Shown: positions 1 through 5,519 of the stretch, one piece after another | Layout of the letters: each line of letters begins with the position of its first letter | How positions within the stretch are numbered: the stretch's first letter is position 1 | Origin: an uncultured bacterium | Lineage (GTDB): Bacteria; DRYD01 | DNA length: 5,620 nt | Direction: 5' to 3' | Assembly (NCBI GenBank): GCA_937139605.1 | Contig: CAKZQG010000022.1 | Location: 1 to 5,620, forward strand | Program-made: the position numbers and the translations under genes | Notes under the pieces: generated by a model | What the model saw: the letters and a program-made list of their open reading frames with translations, nothing else | The model's database searches: none | Told to the model about the DNA's origin: nothing

Positions 1-46
1 TTTTTTATTTAATTTTATTATAGAAAGTAAAAAATTTACTTTACGG
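1..46 (+). promoter_or_regulatory. CRISPR leader, repeat-proximal end (partial)
   Basis: This AT-rich stretch lies directly upstream of the first repeat. No repeat copy ends at the position one spacer length to the left (about positions 8-11), so the array really begins at 47. The degenerate repeat at the far end and the repeat orientation (ATTGAAAC at the 3' end) both put the leader on this side. It contains a perfect inverted repeat, AAAGTAAA (24-31) and TTTACTTT (35-42), with a 3-base loop, ending 4 bases before repeat 1. A leader normally carries the array promoter and the Cas1-Cas2 docking signals. No -35/-10 pair can be assigned in this short piece, so the promoter probably lies left of the window. 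Confidence 0.6.
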
Positions 47-866
47 GTTTTAGCCTACCTATAAGGAATTGAAACTTTCATACCAAATTTCGTACTGCCC
101 GTCCCCGTCAAGTTTTAGCCTACCTATAAGGAATTGAAACAAAAATTGTTAAAATTTAACAAAAATTTTACAAAGATTGTTTTAGCCTACCTATAAGGAA
201 TTGAAACGTATAATTGCATTTTCAAACCCATCCATATGTTTAAGTTTTAGCCTACCTATAAGGAATTGAAACTGCAATCTCGGGGAGATTTCATATACAT
301 ATTGTTATGTTTTAGCCTACCTATAAGGAATTGAAACATCTAATTCCTTGCTTCCAAAATGTAAATCCCCGAAGTTTTAGCCTACCTATAAGGAATTGAA
401 ACTTTTTTCTTTTTCTTTTTGTCCTTCCCATTCAGTAGCGTTTTAGCCTACCTATAAGGAATTGAAACCAATAAAAAAAAGTAAGATTTACAATTTTTTA
501 ACAAAGTTTTAGCCTACCTATAAGGAATTGAAACACTTTCTTTACTATTATTCTTTTTTTCCTTTATTTTTGTTTTAGCCTACCTATAAGGAATTGAAAC
601 TAAAACACATTTCGTACTCCCCGTCAAAGGGGTTATACGTTTTAGCCTACCTATAAGGAATTGAAACCCAACACAAAATCTTAAGTTTATTTCTTTTATA
701 TACTGTTTTAGCCTACCTATAAGGAATTGAAACTCTAATTCATTTAAACTTATAAGCTTATCTATTAAATTGTTTTAGCCTACCTATAAGGAATTGAAAC
801 AATAATAATTATTAAAAAAAATAATTTCAACTAAAAAGTTTTAGCTTACTTATAAGGAATTAAAAC
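47..866 (+). CRISPR. CRISPR array, 13 repeats and 12 spacers, type I-B/III-like repeat
   Basis: The 29-bp repeat begins GTTTTAGCC and ends GGAATTGAAAC. Repeats start at 47, 112, 179, 244, 309, 374, 440, 506, 572, 639, 705, 772 and 838. The first twelve are identical and the last differs at three positions. Spacer lengths in order are 36, 38, 36, 36, 36, 37, 37, 37, 38, 37, 38 and 37 bp, and all twelve are different. The repeat end ATTGAAAC matches the 8-nt 5' handle left by Cas6 processing in type I-B and III systems, and the decayed repeat at the right end marks the leader-distal side. Both indicate rightward transcription. No cas gene is in the window, so subtype and activity cannot be fixed. 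Identical repeats and unique spacers suggest an array that was recently active. Spacers 1 and 9 share sequence, and several spacers look like reverse-complemented coding sequence (see findings). Confidence 0.98.
838..866 (+). repeat. Degenerate terminal CRISPR repeat
   Basis: This copy differs from the other twelve by two C-to-T changes in the CCTACCTAT part (giving CTTACTTAT) and one G-to-A change near the end (ATTAAAAC instead of ATTGAAAC). The last change falls in the expected crRNA 5' handle. Decay of the leader-distal repeat is usual, because new repeats are copied at the leader end. It therefore marks the old end of the array and sets its direction. It ends only 6 bp before the stop codon of the convergent rapZ gene. 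Confidence 0.93.
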
Positions 867-872
867 TAGGAC

Positions 873-1727
873 TTAACTTTTAGAAATATCCCGATGCTCA
901 GTGATAACCTTGATATTAGAATTATTTTTAGATAACAACTCAGAAAGATACTCCACAACAAAAACCGACCGATGCTTCCCCCCAGTGCACCCCACCGCTA
1001 CCTCCAATAAATTCTTAACCCTCCCTAAATAATTAGAAATAAAAAACTCCAAATACCCATAAGTCCTATTAATAAAATCAATAGTAAAACTATCACTAAG
1101 CAAATACTCCCTAACTTGAATATCCAACCCCGTCTTATTAGAAAGCTCATTAATATAAAAAGGATTCTTCAATAACCTCACATCTAAAACTATATCAGCA
1201 TTCACTAACCCATACTTATAACCAAAAGATATTAACTTTATCGTTAAATCCATACTAGGAACTAAATTTAATAAAGATAAAATAGTATTACCTAAATCAT
1301 AAGGAGTTAAAAAAGAAGTATCTATATAAAAATCCGCTTTTTCCTTTAATCTCTTAATTATCTCCCGCTCCTTAGCAATCCCTTCTAACGGATTATTAAC
1401 AGATAAAGGATGTACCCTCCTATTAGCCTTAAACCTATTCAATAAAACCTCATCCCTACAATCCAAAAAAATTAACTTAGCATCATACCTCTCTAATATC
1501 TCAAAAAATTCGTTCAAATTCTGCTCAAAATTATTAAAGAAAAAATCCTTTAACCTAACATCCACAGTTAAAGCAATATTCCTTATATTCGTAAAGGACA
1601 AAACCTCCAAAAACTTGGGTATCAATTGAATAGGAAGATTATCTATACAAAAGAACGCATTATCTTCCAAAACTTTAAGAGCAGTATTCTTACCAGACCC
1701 CGAAATCCCCGTTATAAATACTATCAT
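873..1727 (-). CDS. rapZ: RapZ family nucleotide-binding protein (YvcJ/YhbJ)
   Basis: At 284 aa it has the same length as E. coli RapZ. The N-terminal P-loop ATPase domain has a Walker A-like GISGSGKN (residues 7-14), followed by LEDNAFFCIDNLP (20-32), and a Walker B-like region LIFLDCRDEVLLNRF (85-99) leading into RRVHPLS (103-109). The C-terminal domain has DVRLLKNPF (182-190), TGLD (199-202) and the family signature VGCTGGKHRS (245-254). In enterobacteria RapZ binds glucosamine-6-phosphate and steers decay of the GlmZ sRNA, so controlling GlmS. In Bacillus YvcJ is an NTPase, and the role elsewhere is less clear. Two residues stand out: Asn14 replaces the usual Ser/Thr after the P-loop Lys, and Phe190 occupies the place of E. 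coli His190. The ATG has a weak AGGG (1734-1737) 6 nt upstream. It is the last gene of a leftward run, 58 bp after prs, and ends 6 bp from the CRISPR array with no visible terminator. Confidence 0.93.
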   Translation of the reverse strand: MIVFITGISGSGKNTALKVLEDNAFFCIDNLPIQLIPKFLEVLSFTNIRNIALTVDVRLKDFFFNNFEQNLNEFFEILERYDAKLIFLDCRDEVLLNRFKANRRVHPLSVNNPLEGIAKEREIIKRLKEKADFYIDTSFLTPYDLGNTILSLLNLVPSMDLTIKLISFGYKYGLVNADIVLDVRLLKNPFYINELSNKTGLDIQVREYLLSDSFTIDFINRTYGYLEFFISNYLGRVKNLLEVAVGCTGGKHRSVFVVEYLSELLSKNNSNIKVITEHRDISKS

Positions 1728-1785
1728 CTAAAACCCTATATCTAACTATATAACCCTAAACCTAAAATTAAACCTAAATCCAAAA

Positions 1786-2787
1786 CTAATCAAATAACTC
1801 ACTTATAGATTTCCTCAAATATATCCTTTTAATAACTTCTGATAACAACTCAGATACACTAACTTGAATAATCTTATTATTACTCTTTAATTCATCATTA
1901 AGTGGAATAGTATCAGTAACTATAACCTTCTTTATATCAGATTCTTCAATAATCTTAATAGCATTAGAGACAAAGACAGGATGAACAGCTACAGCATAAA
2001 CCTCCTTAGCACCCAAAGCTATAATCTTATTAGCAGCCTTTACTAAAGTCTTTGCAGTAGATATCATATCATCCACTATTATTACCTTTTTATTCATAAT
2101 ATCCCCAACAACTTCCATAGATTCTACTTCTTCAATATCCGGTCTCCTTTTAAACATAACAGCAATAGGAAGCCCTATTTTTTCAGCAAATATCCTTGAT
2201 CTTATAACACTACCAGCATCAGGGGCTAACACCACAAACTCAGATAAATCTCCATCCAATATCCCACTATCCTTTAACGCCTTTATTAAAATATTATTAG
2301 CCTGTAAATTATCAACAGGAATATCAAAAAAACCTTGGATAGCTGGCGCATGTAACTCTATAGTAACAACCCTATTAGCACCCGCAACAGTTAATAAATT
2401 AGCAACCAATTTAGCAGTAATCGGCTCCCTACCACTAACCTTCTTCTCCTGCTTAGCATACCCAAAATAAGGGATAATAGCAGTAATAGTCCCTGCAGAA
2501 GCACGCCTAACCGCATCTATTATTATTAATAACTCCATTAAATTATCATTAACCGGCGGACAAGTAGATTGAATAATAAATACATCCTTACCCCTAACAT
2601 TCTCCAAAATCTTAACCCGGATCTCACCATCAGAAAACTTACTTATTATGCTATCAGCAATAGGTATATTTAAATGCTCTGAAATTTTCTTAGCTAAACC
2701 AATATTAGAATTCCCACTTATTAAAACAATATTAGAAAATAAAGATTTAAAATCAATCTCTTCATTCATTTTTTCACTTTTAAGCAT
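1786..2787 (-). CDS. prs: Ribose-phosphate pyrophosphokinase (PRPP synthetase)
   Basis: Cytoplasmic enzyme that transfers pyrophosphate from ATP to ribose 5-phosphate, giving PRPP for purine, pyrimidine, NAD, His and Trp synthesis. It has 333 aa, against about 310-320 for the family. The extra length is mostly an N-terminal tail before GNSN (25-28). Class I motifs in order: FSDGEIRVKILENVRGKDVF (51-70), PYFGYAKQEKK (106-116, usual ARQDRK), REPITAKL (120-127), ELHAPAIQGFF (144-154), the flexible-loop KRRP (213-216) and the PRPP-binding loop VDDMISTAKT (238-247). In that loop Lys246 stands where most homologs have Gly. The chosen ATG has a G-run (2796-2800) 8 nt upstream. Met7 is an alternative start with a poorer site, which would make the length more typical. 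The gene lies between glmU-like and rapZ, and glmU-prs adjacency is known in many Gram-positive bacteria. Identity is firm; only the start is uncertain. Confidence 0.95.
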   Translation of the reverse strand: MLKSEKMNEEIDFKSLFSNIVLISGNSNIGLAKKISEHLNIPIADSIISKFSDGEIRVKILENVRGKDVFIIQSTCPPVNDNLMELLIIIDAVRRASAGTITAIIPYFGYAKQEKKVSGREPITAKLVANLLTVAGANRVVTIELHAPAIQGFFDIPVDNLQANNILIKALKDSGILDGDLSEFVVLAPDAGSVIRSRIFAEKIGLPIAVMFKRRPDIEEVESMEVVGDIMNKKVIIVDDMISTAKTLVKAANKIIALGAKEVYAVAVHPVFVSNAIKIIEESDIKKVIVTDTIPLNDELKSNNKIIQVSVSELLSEVIKRIYLRKSISELFD

Positions 2788-2996
2788 TTTCTTTACCCCC
2801 TACACCTAAGAATAAACTACCTCAACCTATATAACTAAAGGCTTCCTAGTTTAAATGTGTAATGTTCTTTTATAAATAGCAATAAACTCATTTTATTAAC
2901 ATTCCCAGCTTTAAAAGCTTTAGTTCTAAACTTTATTTTCCTTTCAATCTTATAAAAAGATATATATCTGTTGCTAATATTTTTTTAAAATTTCAC
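2788..2996. other. Intergenic region between glmU-like gene and prs
   Basis: This 209-bp AT-rich gap separates two genes of the same direction. It holds a 12-bp perfect palindrome AGATATATATCT (2958-2969) just after the glmU-like stop, and a short inverted repeat AGCTTT-T-AAAGCT on the minus strand (2907-2919). On the minus strand TATAAA (about 2869-2874) could be a -10 element for prs, but no good -35 pairs with it. No GC-rich hairpin with a T-run is present, so readthrough from the glmU-like gene into prs remains possible. No tRNA or recognisable small gene is seen. Confidence 0.4.
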
Positions 2997-4313
2997 TTAT
3001 TTTACATTTATATTTTTTTTAATCTTTAGTTTTTCAGTAGTAGTATAAAACTTAGCAGGATTACCTAAAACAACTGTATTACTTTCAACATCCTTAGTAA
3101 CAACACTACCAGCTCCAACATAAGAATTACTACCAATAACCTTAGGAGCTATTATAGTAGAATTAGACCCAATAAATGAATTAGCTTCTATAATTGTTTG
3201 ATACTTATTAACTCCATCGTAGTTAGCAAAAACAACCCCTGCACCTATATTAACATTCTCTTTTAGAATCGCATCCCCTACATAAGCTAAATGACTACAT
3301 TTAACCTTATTATACATTTTGGTATTTTTTAATTCAACAAAAGCCCCTACCTTATTACCTTCCATTATCTCATTGTTCTCCCTTAGATTACTAAAAGGCC
3401 CAATAACATTATTATTTAATATTTTATTAGATTTTATAACAGAATTAGAAATAATATTTTTACTACCAATTTTAGAATCCAAAATAAAACAATTCGGACC
3501 TATTTTATTTAATTTCCCCTCAATTAAACTATTTACTATAAAAACATTATCCAATATTAAGTTCTCAGCATTTATATAACTTAAAGGACATATAAAAATA
3601 TTATCCCCCAATAAAACAATATCTTGAAAAATCCTTTTTATAATTTTTTTCGATTTTTCAAAAACTAACTCTATATCCTTTAAATTATTTATTCTAAAAA
3701 AATAATCACTTAATTCTTTATTATTCACAATATTTTTCAAAATTTCTTCTTTGTTTTTTAATAATTTTTCATCAATTTCTATTAATCTTTTTAAATTAAA
3801 AACCTTTTTAAATAGAAAAGATTTAACTAATCCCCAATTGTTAGATTTAAAAACAAAAGAAAAATTAGAAAAATCAATAAAATCATCTACATAAGATAAA
3901 AAACTTATATTATTATTTTTAATAAAATTTAGAAAGATATCAATATTATAAGAGATTAAAGGAGTATTAGCAGGCAAAATTATAAACTCTATTCTATCTC
4001 TATTAATTTTATCTTTAAAGGATCCGTCATCAAAACCCAAAGTATCATTTAATTTGTCATAATCATTTAATTTTTCATAATATAAAATATTTATATCATC
4101 TAAAAATTTTTTAAAATGGTTTTTAAATAATTCTTCATTAGAATAATCTATTACAAAATTTAAACTAAAAGATATTTTTTGTTCCTTAAAGAAATTTTTG
4201 ATTTCTCTTAACTTAATAATTAAAGGACTTAATATAGGATAGATATAGAATTCGTCAGTATATTTAAAAATCTCTTGTTCTAATGGCAGATAAACTTCTA
4301 TAAAGCGATTCAT
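2997..4313 (-). CDS. glmU: GlmU-like protein: intact acetyltransferase, degenerate uridyltransferase domain
   Basis: This 438-aa protein follows the plan of bifunctional GlmU (about 455 aa). The C-terminal left-handed beta-helix (about 235-438) keeps the GlcN-1-P acetyltransferase residues at a constant offset of 22 from E. coli: Arg311, Lys329, His341 (catalytic, in CSHLAYVGDA), Tyr344, Asn355 (NVNIGAG), Asn364 (NYDG), Lys370, Ser383 and Ala401. The N-terminal half should be a UTP:GlcNAc-1-P uridyltransferase, but the LAAGxGTRM...PK signature is absent; residues 9-17 at that place read LPLEQEIFK. The GDxPLI metal site reads ANTPLI (115-120), with Asn for the Mg-binding Asp. The late Asn motif survives as RINN (207-210). 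This half is very rich in Asn, Lys, Ile and Phe. It probably acetylates GlcN-1-P but cannot make UDP-GlcNAc by itself. The ATG has no Shine-Dalgarno site, and an in-frame TAA five codons upstream rules out a longer start. It is not a simple frameshift, because the fold-level landmarks stay in frame. Confidence 0.85.
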   Translation of the reverse strand: MNRFIEVYLPLEQEIFKYTDEFYIYPILSPLIIKLREIKNFFKEQKISFSLNFVIDYSNEELFKNHFKKFLDDINILYYEKLNDYDKLNDTLGFDDGSFKDKINRDRIEFIILPANTPLISYNIDIFLNFIKNNNISFLSYVDDFIDFSNFSFVFKSNNWGLVKSFLFKKVFNLKRLIEIDEKLLKNKEEILKNIVNNKELSDYFFRINNLKDIELVFEKSKKIIKRIFQDIVLLGDNIFICPLSYINAENLILDNVFIVNSLIEGKLNKIGPNCFILDSKIGSKNIISNSVIKSNKILNNNVIGPFSNLRENNEIMEGNKVGAFVELKNTKMYNKVKCSHLAYVGDAILKENVNIGAGVVFANYDGVNKYQTIIEANSFIGSNSTIIAPKVIGSNSYVGAGSVVTKDVESNTVVLGNPAKFYTTTEKLKIKKNINVK

Positions 4314-4372
4314 AATAATAAAATATTAAAAATTTTTATCCCATTTTTATATTCTATACCTTTATAAATTAA

Positions 4373-4380
4373 CCCTCCTT
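4373..4380 (-). promoter_or_regulatory. Orphan strong Shine-Dalgarno-like site upstream of glmU-like gene
   Basis: On the minus strand AAGGAGGG lies about 60 nt upstream of the glmU-like ATG, too far to serve it directly. No ATG, GTG or TTG follows at a normal distance. An ATT four bases beyond GGAGG opens a 19-codon frame (4310-4369) whose TGA overlaps the glmU-like ATG as ATGA, the layout of a translationally coupled leader. ATT starts are rare, so this may be chance. Confidence 0.3.
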
Positions 4381-4439
4381 ATATATGAAAAATTAAAAAG
4401 GAAGAAAAATAAAAAATGTTTAATTATTTAAATATATCG

Positions 4440-4469
4440 TTGTTAAAATATATCAAAACAGAATATAAA
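4440..4469 (+). promoter_or_regulatory. Predicted sigma70-type promoter for the acid phosphatase gene
   Basis: A -35-like TTGTTA (4440-4445) and a -10-like TATAAA (4464-4469) are 18 bp apart, with start of transcription expected near 4476. This would give a 5' UTR of about 50 nt ahead of the phosphatase ATG at 4525. In DNA this AT-rich chance matches are common, so the call rests mainly on spacing and position in a divergent intergenic region. Confidence 0.4.
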
Positions 4470-4524
4470 AAATAAAAACAAATAAAAAACATATAAACAT
4501 AAAAAAGAAAGGAGATTAATAATA

Positions 4525-5241
4525 ATGAGATATTATCTAAATTCTAAAATCTCAAAAATATTAGTAATAATTTACTTATTTTTAGTAACATATTTAAGTT
4601 TAATTAAATCAATTAAATCTGAAAATATACTCTATGAACCCCCTAATTTAGGGATACTAAAAAATAATATAAAATATTATATAAACTCTGGACAATATGA
4701 AAAAGATATAGAAAAAGTCATAAACAAAGCCAAAGAATACATATATAACAGAACCAAAGATTTAACAGAAGAAGAAAGAAGTAAATTAGCAGTAGTTTTT
4801 GATATAGATGAAACTTCATTATCTAATTTAGAATATGAATATAAATATGATTTTGGATTTAATTACGAAACTTGGATAGACTGGGTTAAACAAGCCAAAG
4901 CCCAACCAATTAAACCAACCTTAGAATTATACAAATACATTAAATCCCTTAATATAAAAACATTCTTTATAACTGGTAGAAACCAATTAAATGAAAATTT
5001 AAACGAAGATCCTACTATTATTAATCTTAAAAAAGCAGGATACTACCTATGGGAAAAAGTATATTTCAAACCAACTAATACTAAAATCTCTACAATAGAA
5101 TATAAAACTAACTGCAGAAAAGATATAGAATCTAAAGGCTATAAAATAATTCTAAATATAGGTGATCAATATAGTGATTTAGAAGGAGGATACTCCGAAG
5201 CAATCTTTAAACTACCTAATCCCATGTACTACATCCCCTAA
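4525..5241 (+). CDS. HAD-family acid phosphatase (class B / subfamily IIIB-like), exported
   Basis: This 238-aa protein has a basic N-terminus, then a hydrophobic segment (about 11-29), so it is a signal peptide or membrane-anchored protein; no lipobox Cys is present. Cleavage near SIKS-EN (29-34) is possible. HAD motif I is VFDIDETSLSN (91-101), with Asp93 as predicted nucleophile and Asp95 as general acid/base. Motif II is FFITGR (147-152, Thr150). The basic motif III residue is Lys194 or Arg198. Motif IV is NIGDQYSDLEGG (211-222), with Asp214 and Asp218 as Mg ligands. The ending KLPNPMYYIP is typical of the plant VSP/bacterial acid phosphatase group (the Acid_phosphat_B family). It probably removes phosphate from small organic phosphomonoesters outside the cytoplasm; the substrate cannot be read from sequence. 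AAAGGAGA (4508-4515) stands 9 nt before the ATG. It is divergent from the glmU-like gene and appears to be transcribed alone. No terminator is visible downstream. Confidence 0.88.
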   Translation: MRYYLNSKISKILVIIYLFLVTYLSLIKSIKSENILYEPPNLGILKNNIKYYINSGQYEKDIEKVINKAKEYIYNRTKDLTEEERSKLAVVFDIDETSLSNLEYEYKYDFGFNYETWIDWVKQAKAQPIKPTLELYKYIKSLNIKTFFITGRNQLNENLNEDPTIINLKKAGYYLWEKVYFKPTNTKISTIEYKTNCRKDIESKGYKIILNIGDQYSDLEGGYSEAIFKLPNPMYYIP

Positions 5242-5519
5242 AATAAATATTCTAATTAATAAAATATATAAATACTGATAAAACAATATTGCCAAAAGTC
5301 AGTATATAATATTAGCTTGCTAAGTTTAAGAATAATAAAGATATAGAAATACAAACCTAAACCTTTAAACCTAACACTGTTAATAAAATTAATTTATTCT
5401 CAGTTTAAAATACATACTTCATTAAATCTTATACATCTATAAATAATATAGTTCATTTTAGATTAATATGCTTAACTTTTTTATTAACTCACTAAATTCA
5501 AAATGGAGGAAAAATAGAA
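5242..5519. other. AT-rich intergenic region with small inverted repeats
   Basis: This is a 278-bp gap between two + strand genes. It holds an inverted repeat ATACTGA (5272-5278) / TCAGTAT (5299-5305) with a 20-nt loop, a short palindrome TTAGC-TT-GCTAA (5312-5323), a CCTAAACCT/TTAAACCTAA stretch (5356-5374), and an imperfect stem CTG..AATAAA / TTTATT..CAG (5377-5403). None has the GC-rich stem plus T-run of an intrinsic terminator. No gene or RNA is recognised. A promoter for the downstream gene is expected here, but no hexamer pair is clear enough to call. Confidence 0.4.
5505..5510 (+). promoter_or_regulatory. Ribosome binding site fixing the start of the right-edge gene
   Basis: GGAGGA lies 9 nt upstream of the ATG at 5520. 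An earlier ATG at 5503 overlaps the site itself and closes after four codons, so 5520 is the start. This site is the main evidence that the short edge reading frame is a real gene. Confidence 0.7.

Noticed and set aside
273-373. Shared TCGGGGA between spacer 4 and the reverse complement of spacer 5, considered as a second pair of related spacers
   Set aside because: Only seven contiguous bases match and the frames do not align as they do for spacers 1 and 9.
2835-2891. An 18-aa minus-strand frame (MSLLLFIKEH...) between glmU-like and prs, part of a longer open stretch without a start
   Set aside because: It has no convincing ribosome site or known leader-peptide pattern. Open stretches of this size are expected by chance in such DNA.
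2958-2969. A 12-bp perfect palindrome AGATATATATCT after the glmU-like stop, considered as a terminator
   Set aside because: It is pure AT in the core, has no loop and no following T-run on the minus strand consistent with an intrinsic terminator.
3319-3579. An 86-codon open frame on the + strand
   Set aside because: It lies wholly inside the conserved acetyltransferase part of the glmU-like gene on the opposite strand, lacks a good ribosome site, and its low-complexity hydrophobic translation is typical of an antisense shadow.
4416-4475. A 19-codon + strand frame (MFNYLNISLL...) preceded by AAGGAAG
   Set aside because: The predicted phosphatase promoter lies inside it, it is very short and AT-rich, and nothing supports translation.
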